A stretch of DNA of 64,000 bases from Mycolicibacterium diernhoferi (GTDB lineage: Bacteria; Actinomycetota; Actinomycetes; Mycobacteriales; Mycobacteriaceae): NCBI RefSeq assembly GCF_019456655.1, contig NZ_CP080332.1:5934504-5998503 (forward strand), written 5' to 3'. The position numbers and the translations under genes were made by a program. Positions 24,921-36,253 of this stretch are shown piece by piece (the stretch's first letter is position 1; the number at the start of each line of letters is the position of its first letter). The notes beneath the pieces were generated by a model. The model worked only from the letters and a program-made list of their open reading frames with translations, was not told the origin of the DNA and did not search any database.

Positions 24921-27426
24921 ATGAACGCCGTACCCCTGTCTGTGCTCGCGGACACCGACGACCCCGACAAGCTGTTCAGCGCGTTCAGCGAATGGGCCGC
25001 GGCCGGCGGTACCGCGCTCTACCCCGCACAGGAGGAAGCGCTGATCGAGTTGGTCAGCGGCTCCAACGTCATCCTGGCGACCCCGACCGGGTCGGGTAAG
25101 TCGCTGGTGGCCACCGGCGCCGTGTTCGCCGCACTGGCCGCCGACCGGGTCAGCTTCTACACGGCGCCGATCAAGGCGCTGGTCAGTGAGAAATTCTTCG
25201 CGCTGTGCGAGGTGTTCGGCGCCGACAACGTCGGCATGCTCACCGGTGACGCCGCGGTCAACGCCGACGCCCCGATCATCGCGTGCACCGCCGAGATCCT
25301 GGCCAACGTGGCCCTGCGTGAGGGTGCGGACGCCGATATCGGCCTGGTCGTGATGGACGAGTTCCACTTCTACGGCGATCCGGACCGGGGCTGGGCCTGG
25401 CAGGTGCCGCTGCTGGAGTTGCCGCACGCCCAGTTCCTGCTGATGTCGGCCACCCTCGGCGACGTCACCTTCCTGCGCGAGGACCTCACCCGGCGCACCG
25501 GCCGCCAGACCGCACTGGTCACCGGCGCCGAACGCCCGGTGCCGCTGTTCTACTCCTACGCCACCACCGCCATGCACGAGACCATCGCCGACCTGCTGAA
25601 CACCAAACAGTCGCCGGTCTACGTGGTGCACTTCACCCAGGCCTCCGCGCTGGAACGGGCCCAGGCGCTGATGAGCGTCAACGTCAGCACCAAGGAGGAG
25701 AAGGCCGCCATCGCCGAGATGATCGGCGCGTTCCGGTTCTCCACCGCGTTCGGTTCGACGCTGTCGCGGCTGGTGCGGCACGGCATCGGGGTGCACCACG
25801 CCGGCCTGCTGCCCAAGTACCGGCGCCTGGTCGAACAGCTCGCCCAGGCCGGGCTGCTGAAGGTCATCTGCGGCACCGACACCCTCGGGGTCGGCATCAA
25901 CGTCCCGATCCGCACCGTGGTGTTCTCCGCGCTGTCGAAGTACGACGGCACCCGTACCCGGCTGCTCAACGCCCGCGAGTTCCACCAGATCGCCGGTCGG
26001 GCCGGGCGGGCCGGCTTCGATACCGCGGGCACCGTCGTGGTCCAGGCACCCGACCACGAGGTGGAGAACCTCAAACAGTTCGCCAAGGTCGCCGACGATC
26101 CGAAGAAGCGCCGCAAGCTGGTGCGCCGCAAGATCCCCGAGGGCATGGTGCCGTGGAGCGAGAAGACCATGACCCGGTTGATCGACGCCGCCCCGGAGCC
26201 GCTGGGCAGCAATATGAAGGTCACGACGGCGATGATCCTCGACGTCGTCGACCGGCCCGGCGACCCGTTTGTGGCCATGCGCCGGCTGCTCACAGAGAAC
26301 CACGAGCCGCGCAAGAAGCAGCTGCGGCTCATCCGGGAGGCGATCGGCATCGCCCGCTCGCTGCTGCAGGCCGGGGTGCTCGAGCGCCTTCCCGAGCCGC
26401 TGCCCGACGGCCGCCGGTACCGGTTGACCGTGGATCTGCCGGCGAACTTCGCGCTGAACCAGCCGCTGTCCACCTTCGCGCTAGCCGCCGTCGACACCCT
26501 GGACCGGGACTCGGAAACCTATGCGCTGGACGTGGTTTCGGTGATCGAAGCCACCCTGGAGGATCCCCGCCAGATTCTGGCCGCACAGCTGAACAAGGCC
26601 CGCGGCGAAGCCGTCGCGGCAATGAAGGCCGAGGGCATCGAGTACGACGAGCGCATCGAACTGCTCGACGAGGTGAGCTACCCCAAGCCGTTGGAAGAAC
26701 TGCTCGCACACACCTACGAGGTGTACCTGCAGACCAATCCGTGGGCCGCCGACGCCCGGCTGTCCCCGAAGTCCGTGGTCCGCGAGATGTGGGAACGGGC
26801 CATGACGTTCCGGGAGTACGTCAGCCAGTACGGGCTGACCCGATCCGAGGGGGCGGTGCTGCGCTACCTCTCGGATGTGTTCAAGGCGTTGCGTTCCGGG
26901 GTGCCGACCGCGGCGCGCACCGAGGAACTCAACGACATCGTGGAGTGGATCGGTGAGCTTGTCCGCCAGGTGGATTCGAGCCTGCTCGATGAGTGGGAGC
27001 AACTGACCAGCCCCGATCAGCCGCATGACGTGCCGGTGGCGGTGCCGACCCGCCCGCGGCCGCTGACCGGTAACGAGCGCGCGTTCACCGCGATGGTGCG
27101 CAATGCGATGTTCCGCCGGGTGGAGTTGTTCGCCCGCCGCCGGTGGGCCGATCTGGGCGAGCTGGACAGCGGGTCGGGCTGGCACTCCCAGCGCTGGCAG
27201 GAGGTCGGCGAGGAGTACTTCGACGAACATGCCGACGTCGGCATCGGTGCGGACGCCCGCGGTCCGGCGCTGCTGATGATCGACCGGCAGCCCGGCGTGT
27301 GGCAGGTTCGCCAGATTCTGGATGACCCTGCCGGCGACCATGATTGGGCACTGGTGGCCGAGGTCGATCTGGAGGCCTCCGACGAGGAGGGCGCGGCGGT
27401 GGTGCGCCTCATCGATGCCGGACGGA

Positions 27427-27434
<8 letters not shown>
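24921..27434 (+). CDS. DEAD/DEAH-box RNA helicase with DUF3516 domain
   Basis: An 837-residue SF2 helicase. Walker A is TPTGSGKS, motif II is DEFH (VMDEFHFYG), motif III is SATL, and the C-terminal helicase lobe has motif VI HQIAGRAGRAGFD. The last ~400 residues are the DUF3516 region found in actinobacterial relatives of Ski2/HelY helicases. It is presumed to unwind RNA. The ATG at 24921 starts just before the domain and suits the usual length. It is divergent from the Rieske operon, and the two share a 76-base control region. Confidence 0.88.
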
Positions 27435-28702
<1,268 letters not shown>

Positions 28703-28823
28703 GTTGTGGTCCTTAGCTTTTCGAAGATTCGACGTACCCCCGCCCGCGGTATGCCTACCCGCATCCCGAGCGGGCTACACAAACCGCATGCCGCGCCGGC
28801 CCGGACGGGCTAGGGTCGATTTC

Positions 28824-29591
28824 ATGCCGCACCTGGCTGAACTGTTGTCGCAAGATTGCATCGCCCTGAACGTCAGCGCGCAGACGTGGCAGGACGCCAT
28901 AACCCGCGCGGGAGCGCTGCTCACCGCGGCCGGTATCGCCGAGGACGCCTACACCGAGGCGATGATCGCCAACGTCCTCGATAATGGACCCTACATCGTG
29001 GTGGCCCCGGGCTTCGCCTTCGCCCATGCCCGCTCGTCATCGGCCGTGCACCGCACCGGGATGTCCTGGCTCCGGCTGGCAACACCGGTGGCGTTCGGCC
29101 ACAAGACAAACGACCCGGTGACCCTGGTGGTCGCGCTGGCCGCCACCGATGCGAGTGCGCACACCGCGGCGATGGCCGAGCTGGCCAAACTGCTCGGCAA
29201 TCCGGCCCGGCGCGCCGCCCTGGACACCGCCGGCACACCGGCCGAACTGCTGGCCGTACTCGAAGCCGACCAGCCACCACAGGCCACCGCGGCGGCCGCC
29301 AAGTCCAGCAACCTCATCCTCACGGTGTGCGGAAATGGGCTGGGCACCAGCCTCTTTCTGAAAAACACCACCGAGCAGGTGCTACAGACCTGGGGGTGGG
29401 AACGCTTCGTGAACGTCGAGGCCACCGACACCATCTCGGCAAAGGGCCGCGCCAAGAGCGCCGACCTGATCCTGACCTCGGGCGAGATCGCCAAAACCCT
29501 CGGTGACGTGGGTGTACCGGTGAAGGTGATCGACAACTTCACCTCCACCACCGAGGTCGACGCCGCACTGCGCGATTCCTACGACGTCTAG
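28824..29591 (+). CDS. PTS ascorbate-type EIIA-EIIB fusion
   Basis: A 255-residue two-domain protein. The EIIA domain (residues 1-150) has the phosphorylated His68 in FAFAHARS; a short Ala-rich linker follows; the EIIB domain (~163-255) has the phosphoryl-accepting Cys169 in TVCGNGLGTS. It passes phosphate from HPr to the incoming sugar carried by the membrane EIIC encoded 14 bases downstream. The domain type is that of the SgaA/UlaC plus UlaB ascorbate/galactitol superfamily. No EI or HPr gene is in the window, so it depends on genes elsewhere. Confidence 0.9.
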   Translation: MPHLAELLSQDCIALNVSAQTWQDAITRAGALLTAAGIAEDAYTEAMIANVLDNGPYIVVAPGFAFAHARSSSAVHRTGMSWLRLATPVAFGHKTNDPVTLVVALAATDASAHTAAMAELAKLLGNPARRAALDTAGTPAELLAVLEADQPPQATAAAAKSSNLILTVCGNGLGTSLFLKNTTEQVLQTWGWERFVNVEATDTISAKGRAKSADLILTSGEIAKTLGDVGVPVKVIDNFTSTTEVDAALRDSYDV

Positions 29592-29605
29592 GGGAGGACG
29601 AGCGG

Positions 29606-31174
29606 ATGGACTGGATGGTCGGCATCGCCGAGTTCCTGGTCAACGAGATCCTCGCGGTACCCGCGTATCTCATCGGCATCATCACCGCGGTCGGGCTGAT
29701 CGCGCTGCGCAAGTCCAGCGGCCAGGTCATCGGCGGCGCCCTGAAGGCCACGCTGGGCTTCCTGCTGATCAGCGCCGGCGCGGGTCTGGTGACCAGTTCA
29801 CTGGAACCGCTCGGGGTGATGATCCAGGGCGCTGCGGGCAGCCAGGGGGTGGTGCCCACCAACGAGGCCATCGTCGGCATCGCGCAGGAGCAGTTCGGTG
29901 CCCGGGTGGCCTGGCTGATGATCCTGGGGTTCGCCATCAGCCTGGTGCTGGCCCGGTTCACCCCGCTGCACTACGTCTTCCTCACCGGGCACCACACCTT
30001 GTTCATGGCCACCCTGCTGACGGTGGTGCTGGCCGCCGCCGGCCTGGAGACCCCGGTGGTGATCGCGATGGGCGGTTTCCTGCTCGGCGTGGTGATGGTG
30101 TCGCTACCGGCCATCTCGCAACCGTGGACGAAACGGATCACCGGCGACGACAGCATCGCCATCGGGCACTTCGGCACCCTGGGCTACATCGCCTCCGGCA
30201 TCACCGGGCGTTTCGTGGGCGGCAGCAAGAGCCGATCCACCGAGGACCTGAAACTGCCCGAATCGCTGCGGTTTCTCCGCGATTCGATGGTGGCCACCGC
30301 GCTGTCGATGGTGTTGATGTACCTGGCGGTGTCGCTGATCTACCTGTCCCAGGTCGGACGGGACATCGCCTTCACCGCCTACGCCGACGAGACCGGGGCC
30401 GGCGCGGCCGAGAACGTCGGCAACTTCCTGATGAAGGGTGTCACCGAGGGGCTCAGCTTCGGGGTCGCGGTGGCGGTGATCCTGTTCGGTGTGCGCACCA
30501 TCCTGGGCGAACTGGTCCCGGCCTTCCAAGGCATCGCCGATCGGGTGGTGCCCGGCGCGGTGCCCGCCCTGGACGCGCCCATCGTGTTCCCGTACGCCCA
30601 GAACGCGGTGCTGATCGGCTTCGTGTCCAGCTTCGTGGCCGGGCTCGCCGGGCTGGCGGTGCTCTCCCTGTGGCTGGGCCCGGCCTTCGGCTGGGTGCTG
30701 GTACTGCCGGGGCTGGTGCCGCACTTCTTCACCGGCGGCGCCGCCGGGGTCTACGGCAACGCCACCGGCGGCCGGCGCGGCGCGGTGGCCGGCGGGTTCG
30801 TCAACGGGCTGCTCATCACGTTCCTACCCGCCCTGCTGGTGCGGGTACTGGGCTCCTTCGGTGAGGAGAACACCACCTTCGGTGATACCGATTTCGGTTG
30901 GTACGGAATCCTGCTCGGCAACGCCGCCAAGCTCGGCACCGTCTGGGGTGTGCTGGTCATGCTGCTGATCGGCGCGATCCTGCTCGGCCTGGCGATCGCC
31001 GTCCAGAAACGCCTGGTCGATACCGACTGGGACCCCTCACCGGGCCGGGAGGCCCCGGCCGGCGCGGGCGGCGGGGAACCGGTCGGCGCGGCGGCGGCCG
31101 CCGGCACGCGCAGCTACCCGAAGATTCCTCCGCCGGTCGGCGCACCGCCGCCCCCGCCGCCGCCTCAGGGCTGA
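29606..31174 (+). CDS. PTS ascorbate-type EIIC permease (UlaA family)
   Basis: A 522-residue membrane permease with about 11 helices and UlaA-family features: LGFLLISAGAGL near the start, LTGHHTLFMA, and PHFFTGGAAGVYGNATGG in the second half. It imports and phosphorylates a sugar acid, perhaps L-ascorbate. The last ~50 residues form a cytoplasmic Gly/Pro-rich tail (PPPVGAPPPPPPP), longer than in enterobacterial UlaA. GGGAGG precedes the ATG. Its end overlaps the convergent alcohol dehydrogenase gene by 10 bases. Confidence 0.9.
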   Translation: MDWMVGIAEFLVNEILAVPAYLIGIITAVGLIALRKSSGQVIGGALKATLGFLLISAGAGLVTSSLEPLGVMIQGAAGSQGVVPTNEAIVGIAQEQFGARVAWLMILGFAISLVLARFTPLHYVFLTGHHTLFMATLLTVVLAAAGLETPVVIAMGGFLLGVVMVSLPAISQPWTKRITGDDSIAIGHFGTLGYIASGITGRFVGGSKSRSTEDLKLPESLRFLRDSMVATALSMVLMYLAVSLIYLSQVGRDIAFTAYADETGAGAAENVGNFLMKGVTEGLSFGVAVAVILFGVRTILGELVPAFQGIADRVVPGAVPALDAPIVFPYAQNAVLIGFVSSFVAGLAGLAVLSLWLGPAFGWVLVLPGLVPHFFTGGAAGVYGNATGGRRGAVAGGFVNGLLITFLPALLVRVLGSFGEENTTFGDTDFGWYGILLGNAAKLGTVWGVLVMLLIGAILLGLAIAVQKRLVDTDWDPSPGREAPAGAGGGEPVGAAAAAGTRSYPKIPPPVGAPPPPPPPQG

Positions 31175-32346
31175 AGCACGATCTTCACCGCGCCGTCGGC
31201 CTTTCGCTGGAAGATGTCGTACGCATGCGCGGCGTCGTCCAGCGGCAGCGTGTGGGTGGCGAAGCTGTCGACGCCGAGCGGATCCGCGTCGGTCAGCAGC
31301 GGCATGATGTCGGGCACCCATTTCTTGACGTTGGCCTGGCCCATCCGCAGCTGCACCTGCTTGTCGAACAGCGTCAGCATCGGCAGCGGATCGGCCATCC
31401 CGCCGTACACCCCGATCACCGAGATGGTCCCGCCGCGGCGCACGATGTCGATCGCCGAGTACAGCGCGTCCAGGCGATCGACGCCGACGTTCTTCATCAG
31501 GGGTTTGGCCAGTGCGTCGGGCAGCAGCCCGGTGAGCTGCTGGGCCACCTTGGCCACCGGGGACCCGTGCGCCTCCATACCCACCGCATCGATCACCGCG
31601 TCGGTGCCGCGCCCGTCGGTCATGTCCCGGATGACGTCGCCGACCGGGGCGCCCAACACCGCGAGGTCGACGGTGCGGATACCGCGGGCCTGCGCGCGGG
31701 CCAGCCGCTCGGGAACCCGGTCCACCGCGATGACGTCGTAGCCCTGGTGCGCCGCGATGCGGGCGGCCATGTCCCCGATCGGGCCCAGGCCGAGCACGGT
31801 GACCGAACCGCCGTCCGGGATGTCGGCGTAGGCCACGGACTGCCAGGCGGTCGGCAGTACGTCGGACAGGTAGACGAACCGGGAGTCCGGCGGGCCCTCG
31901 GGCACCTTGATGTGGGTGAACTGGGCCTGCGGCACCCGCAGCAGTTCGGCCTGGCCGCCGGGCACCTCGCCGTAGAGTTCGGAGTAGCCGAAAAGCGCTG
32001 CGCCCATCCCATGTTCACGTACCTGGGTGGTCTCGCACTGGGTGTAGAGCTCTTTGTCGCACATGAAGCAACTGCCGCACGAGATCTGGAACGGGATGAC
32101 CACCCGGTCGCCGACGGCGAGATTGCTGACACCGGAACCCACTTCACGCACGATGCCCATCGGTTCGTGGCCGAGCACGTCGCCGGGATTCATGAAGGCG
32201 CCGAGCACTTCGTACAGATGCAGGTCGGAGCCGCAGATGTTCGTCGAGGTCACCTCGATGATCGCATCGGTGGGTTCTTCGATCTTGGGGTCGGGTACCT
32301 GCTCGACCCGGACGTCGCGTTTGCCTTGCCAGGTGACTGCTTTCAT
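31165..32346 (-). CDS. Zinc-dependent alcohol dehydrogenase (MDR family)
   Basis: A 393-residue medium-chain dehydrogenase. Catalytic zinc ligands are Cys in NICGSD and His-Glu in LGHEPMG; the structural-zinc lobe has CGSCFMCDKELYTQC; the Rossmann motif is VLGLGPIGD with acidic AVDRVPER (NAD-type). The length and long C-terminal half resemble formaldehyde-dehydrogenase-like/threonine-dehydrogenase-like MDRs. It follows the FAD/Rieske oxidoreductase on the same strand, overlapping it by 4 bases, so they form an operon. Confidence 0.9.
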   Translation of the reverse strand: MKAVTWQGKRDVRVEQVPDPKIEEPTDAIIEVTSTNICGSDLHLYEVLGAFMNPGDVLGHEPMGIVREVGSGVSNLAVGDRVVIPFQISCGSCFMCDKELYTQCETTQVREHGMGAALFGYSELYGEVPGGQAELLRVPQAQFTHIKVPEGPPDSRFVYLSDVLPTAWQSVAYADIPDGGSVTVLGLGPIGDMAARIAAHQGYDVIAVDRVPERLARAQARGIRTVDLAVLGAPVGDVIRDMTDGRGTDAVIDAVGMEAHGSPVAKVAQQLTGLLPDALAKPLMKNVGVDRLDALYSAIDIVRRGGTISVIGVYGGMADPLPMLTLFDKQVQLRMGQANVKKWVPDIMPLLTDADPLGVDSFATHTLPLDDAAHAYDIFQRKADGAVKIVLQP

Positions 32347-33881
32347 GGCCGTGCACTACCTCCTCGGGCGTGGTGTGAAACGTGGGTGTCGGCGGGGGTG
32401 AGGCCCCGGGTCGCCGGGCCCTCCAGCAGCGTCCCGTCGGGTGCGAACCGGGAGCCGTGCAGCGGGCACTCCCAGGCACAGTCGGCGTCGTTCCAGTTCA
32501 CGATGCCGCCCAGATGCGGGCACACCGGGGACACGGTGCGGTGCACCCCGTCGACAACACTGTCCGCGCGCAGATTCCAGGGCGGACCGGTGACCAGACC
32601 CTGGCCCTCGGCCGGATCACCGTGCCGGGCCAGCGGCGCCACCCAGCCCTTGGCCATCTGGTAGCCCACCTCCAGGTTGTGTTGCAGCGCGGTGGTCAGG
32701 CCGGACAGTTCGTGCGGACTCCAGGCGGCGAACGCGCGGGCCCACGACATGTGTCCGCCGAGGATCTGCCCGGACAGTGCCAGCGCCGCGGCGATCCCGT
32801 TGGTCAGGCCCCACTTGTCGAACCCGGTGGCCACCCAGACATGTCGGGTGCCGGGCAGAATCGGCCCGGCGTAGGGAAGTTCGTCGATCGGGGAGTAGTC
32901 CTGGGCCGACCAGTTGTGGGTCTGGACCGCGCCCGGGTAGTGCTGTTTGGCCCAGTGCACCAGCTCCGACACCGCGTCCGCGGCGTGGTCGGCGCGGCCC
33001 ACGGTGTGCCCGCCGCCGCCGACGATCAGCCGTTCACCGTCCGGGGTGGGGGCGTACCGGATGGACCGGGTCGGGGAGTCGCTGGACAGGTACATCGCGC
33101 GGGTGATGTCCCCGGGCACCTTGAGGGCCACGCAGTAGGACCGGTGCGGGCTGACCTTGGCGAAGAATCCGCCGCGATCCAGGATCGGGATCCCGGTGGC
33201 CAGCACGCAGTGCTCGGCGGTGACGGTGCGCGAGGCCGACCTGTCGGCGGCGTCGACGGTCAGGCGCAGCGGGCTGCCGATCGACACCGACCGGACCCGG
33301 GCGCCTTGGGCGACGCTCCCACCGCGGTGCTCCAGCTCGGCGACGAAGCTGTCCAGCAGCGGCACCGGATCGAGCTGGGCCTGGTCGGGCAGCCGGACAC
33401 CGCCGTGGAACGGGAACGGGACGTCGGCGTCGTGCACCCATTCCACGGGCAGCCCGGCGGTTCGGCAGGCGTCGAATTCCGCTCGGGCGTCCTCGATTCC
33501 GCTCGGCGACTGCGCATAGGTGTAGGCGTCCTCGCGCTGTACCGGGACACCGTGCTCCGCGCAGTAGCGGATGAGCCAGTCCCGGCCCTCGGTGTTGCCG
33601 GTGACGTAGTCGCCGACCAGCCGCTCACCGTGCTTGGCGCTGACCCGGGACAGTTTGGTGCCCTGCAGCAGACTCAGCTTGCCGGTGGTGTTGCCCGTGG
33701 TGCCCGCCCCGACCTGTCTCGCCTCCAACACCAGCACCGACTTGCCGGCCCGGGCCAGCAGCAGCGCCGTACACAGCCCGGTGATGCCGGCGCCGACGAC
33801 GGCGACATCGACATGCTGGGCATCCAGCTGTGGTGCGGACGCCGGGGTGTCCGGTCGCCCGTCCAGCCACAGCGACGTCAT
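32343..33881 (-). CDS. FAD-dependent oxidoreductase with C-terminal Rieske domain
   Basis: A 512-residue DAO-type flavoprotein. FAD-binding GxGxxG is in VVGAGITGLCTALLLARAG, with Glu in LVLEARQVGAG; GWVATGFDKWGL-like sequence (VWVATGFDKWGLTNG) closes the flavin domain. At ~440-490 there is a complete Rieske [2Fe-2S] motif, CPHLGG and CPLHGS. Proteins of this build are common in actinobacteria and plants; the substrate is unknown. Its start overlaps the small protein gene upstream by 4 bases (ATGA). Confidence 0.9.
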   Translation of the reverse strand: MTSLWLDGRPDTPASAPQLDAQHVDVAVVGAGITGLCTALLLARAGKSVLVLEARQVGAGTTGNTTGKLSLLQGTKLSRVSAKHGERLVGDYVTGNTEGRDWLIRYCAEHGVPVQREDAYTYAQSPSGIEDARAEFDACRTAGLPVEWVHDADVPFPFHGGVRLPDQAQLDPVPLLDSFVAELEHRGGSVAQGARVRSVSIGSPLRLTVDAADRSASRTVTAEHCVLATGIPILDRGGFFAKVSPHRSYCVALKVPGDITRAMYLSSDSPTRSIRYAPTPDGERLIVGGGGHTVGRADHAADAVSELVHWAKQHYPGAVQTHNWSAQDYSPIDELPYAGPILPGTRHVWVATGFDKWGLTNGIAAALALSGQILGGHMSWARAFAAWSPHELSGLTTALQHNLEVGYQMAKGWVAPLARHGDPAEGQGLVTGPPWNLRADSVVDGVHRTVSPVCPHLGGIVNWNDADCAWECPLHGSRFAPDGTLLEGPATRGLTPADTHVSHHARGGSARP

Positions 33882-34075
33882 GCCCTCGGATCCTTCGCGC
33901 CCTCGCTGTCGTCGAAGAACGACCAGCCGCCCTCGGACTGGACCTCCATCCGCCAGCCCAACTCGGTGTTGTCGGCCTTCTGGTCGACGAACCAGGCGTG
34001 CGCGTCCTGGGCGCTCTCGATGTCCTTGGTCTCGACGACATCGCCGTGCGGGTTGATCACTCGGTAAGTAGCCAT
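33878..34075 (-). CDS. Small conserved protein
   Basis: This 65-residue protein (MATYRVINPHGDVVETKDI, acidic C-terminus) looks like a compact beta/alpha domain with WFVDQK and GWRMEVQ blocks. It is probably a stress-type small cytoplasmic protein, but I cannot assign a family with confidence. It is first of the three-gene minus-strand operon with the FAD/Rieske oxidoreductase and alcohol dehydrogenase. The ATG at 34075 was chosen since the upstream sequence is not protein-like. Confidence 0.7.
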   Translation of the reverse strand: MATYRVINPHGDVVETKDIESAQDAHAWFVDQKADNTELGWRMEVQSEGGWSFFDDSEGAKDPRA

Positions 34076-34172
34076 GGCTTGTGCTTTCCCGTTTTCACCG
34101 CGACTAACCCCGTGGTTCGTTCTCCGCCCGCCGGGGTAGCCCGGTCGGTACGCCGAGCAGGAGGTGCCCGCG

Positions 34173-34349
34173 ATGACAGGACCCGAGTCCGACAGCAAGA
34201 ACGAATCCGACGTCGAGGACGATCCCAAGGTCGCGGCGTCGCGCGCCGGCGAGAACGAGGACGGCTCCTATGTGGGCCGCGCCTCCTCCGACGACGACTT
34301 CGACGCCGGTGAGACCGGTGCGGAGGCCCGCGGCGACGCCGGCTCCTGA
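34173..34349 (+). CDS. Small acidic, disordered protein
   Basis: A 58-residue protein very rich in Asp, Glu, Ser and Gly (SDSKNESDVEDDPK, then SSDDDFDAG), predicted disordered. GGAGG lies about 7 bases before the ATG. It is divergent from the small protein at 34075. I recognise no family; such short acidic proteins are frequent in mycobacteria. Confidence 0.6.
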   Translation: MTGPESDSKNESDVEDDPKVAASRAGENEDGSYVGRASSDDDFDAGETGAEARGDAGS

Positions 34350-34429
34350 GCCCTTCCCCGCGCCGAATCGCTGCACGGCTGCCCCTATGCACCGTGCGAC
34401 GATGAAAGGCAGACGCGAGGGGGGCTCAG

Positions 34430-36253
34430 TTGTCGGTGACGGTGTCGATGGTGCAGGCGTCGCGGCCCGGGCAGTTGGTCGCCTCCGCCGCCGACCTCGG
34501 CACAAAGGTCGCCGCGCTCGACACCGTGCTGGCCGCGCAGCGCCACGCACTGGCCCAGTTGCGCGCCTCCTGGCAGGGTCAGGCTGCCGATGCGGCCATC
34601 ACCCGGGCCGAGGGCAACCTCGACCGGCAGGAGGAGTGGCGCGCCCGGCTCGCCGCACTGCAGCGGGCGCTGCACTCCGGCGGCACCCGGATGGGGTTCA
34701 CCCGCAACGGGTTGTCGGCCATCGTGGAGTCGCTGCGCGGCATCGGCTGGCAGGTCGCCGAGGACGGCACCGCGACCCCTCCCCCGGTGCCGGTGATCCT
34801 GCGGCTGCTGGCCCCGGCGTGGACGACGCTGATCCAGAAACTGCTCGCCCTGTTCGCCGAGGCCGACGCCCAGACCGCGGCGGCCCTCGCCGCGGCGCTG
34901 GGTGGTGCGGTGCCCGCGACACCGCCCGGCACCCTGGGCGACCCGCGCCGACCACCCGCCCCCGGTACCGGTGCCGAGGACGTCAAGAAGTGGTGGGACT
35001 CGCTGTCGCGTGCCGAGCGTGCGCAGCTCATCGCCGAGCATCCGGGCGAGCTGGGCAATCTGAACGGCATCCCGGCCGAGGTCCGCTCGTCTGTGAATCA
35101 GGCTGTCCTGCAGGATGATCTGGACCGGGTGACCGACGCCGCCGGGCGGCACGGGGTGTCCACCGAGGAGGTGCTGGCCGATCCGGGGGCCTATGGGCTG
35201 ACCGCCGCCGACGCCACCCGCTACGGCAATGCCGTGCAGACCCGCAAGGGTCTGGACAAGATGGAGGGCGCAGGCAAGCGGGACCGTCCGGTGCTGCTGT
35301 GGGCCTACGACCCGCTGGCGTTCAACGGGCAGGGCAAGGCCGCGGTGGCGATCGGCAACCCGGACCGGGCCCAGAACACCGCCGTCGTCGTCCCCGGGAC
35401 CGGCAGCAGCGTCAAGGACGGCTGGCTGGAGAGCGACAACGCCACCAACCTGTACGACCAGATGCGCCTCGGCGATCCGGACGAGCCCGCCTCGGTGATC
35501 GCCTGGATGGGCTACGACGCGCCCGACAGCCCCACCGACACCCGCATCGCGACCCCCGGCCTGGCCCGCACGGGCGGTGACCTGTTGGCCGCCGACGTCA
35601 ACGGGTTGGGCGTCACCCATCAGGGCGGGCCGTCCGATGTGACCGTCATCGGGCACTCCTACGGTTCCACCACGGTGGCCAACGCGTTCGCCGCGAGTGG
35701 GATGCGGGCCGACAATGCGGTGCTGATCGGCTCTCCCGGAACGGATTTGGCGCACAGTGCCGCCGATTTCCATCTCCCCGAGGGCGGGCAGGTGTACGTC
35801 GGTGCGGCCTCCAGCGATCCGGTGAGCTGGCTGGGGCAGGCCGGGCCGATCCCCGACATCGTCAACCGCGAGCTGGGTTACCCGTTGGGTATGGAGGCCG
35901 GGCTGGGGCGGGACCCGGCCGGGGACGGGTTCGGGTCGGTGCGCTTCGACGCCGAGGTGCCCGGTCGCAGTGGCCTGCCGGACTTCGGTGACCATTCCCG
36001 CTATTACGACATCGGCAGTGAATCGCTGCGGGCGATGACCGACATCGCCAACGGCAACGGCGACACCCTGGCCGACAACGGCTACACCGCCGAGGGCCGC
36101 CGCCAGCCGCACATCGGGCTGCCCGATGTGGTGGATCTGCCCGGTCTGCCCCCGATCGACCTGCCCGACTGGGACACTCGGATTCCCGGCACCCCCGCCC
36201 TCAACGACCCGGAAGGCGACCGTGGCACCGTCACCAAGAACCACCAGTACTGA
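34430..36253 (+). CDS. DUF1023 alpha/beta-hydrolase with WXG100-like N-terminal domain
   Basis: A 607-residue protein. Residues 1-100 form a helical hairpin with a WQG turn (LRASWQGQAAD), like WXG100/type VII secretion substrates. The C-terminal half is the DUF1023 alpha/beta-hydrolase with nucleophile Ser410 in GHSYGS and upstream VVPGTGSS. It may be a cutinase- or esterase-like enzyme linked to the cell envelope. The lipoprotein gene downstream overlaps its last codons by 32 bases. Confidence 0.85.
   Translation: MSVTVSMVQASRPGQLVASAADLGTKVAALDTVLAAQRHALAQLRASWQGQAADAAITRAEGNLDRQEEWRARLAALQRALHSGGTRMGFTRNGLSAIVESLRGIGWQVAEDGTATPPPVPVILRLLAPAWTTLIQKLLALFAEADAQTAAALAAALGGAVPATPPGTLGDPRRPPAPGTGAEDVKKWWDSLSRAERAQLIAEHPGELGNLNGIPAEVRSSVNQAVLQDDLDRVTDAAGRHGVSTEEVLADPGAYGLTAADATRYGNAVQTRKGLDKMEGAGKRDRPVLLWAYDPLAFNGQGKAAVAIGNPDRAQNTAVVVPGTGSSVKDGWLESDNATNLYDQMRLGDPDEPASVIAWMGYDAPDSPTDTRIATPGLARTGGDLLAADVNGLGVTHQGGPSDVTVIGHSYGSTTVANAFAASGMRADNAVLIGSPGTDLAHSAADFHLPEGGQVYVGAASSDPVSWLGQAGPIPDIVNRELGYPLGMEAGLGRDPAGDGFGSVRFDAEVPGRSGLPDFGDHSRYYDIGSESLRAMTDIANGNGDTLADNGYTAEGRRQPHIGLPDVVDLPGLPPIDLPDWDTRIPGTPALNDPEGDRGTVTKNHQY

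Noticed and set aside
24663..26303. Long minus-strand frame opposite the helicase start
   Set aside because: It overlaps two well-supported genes and shows only shadow-type composition.
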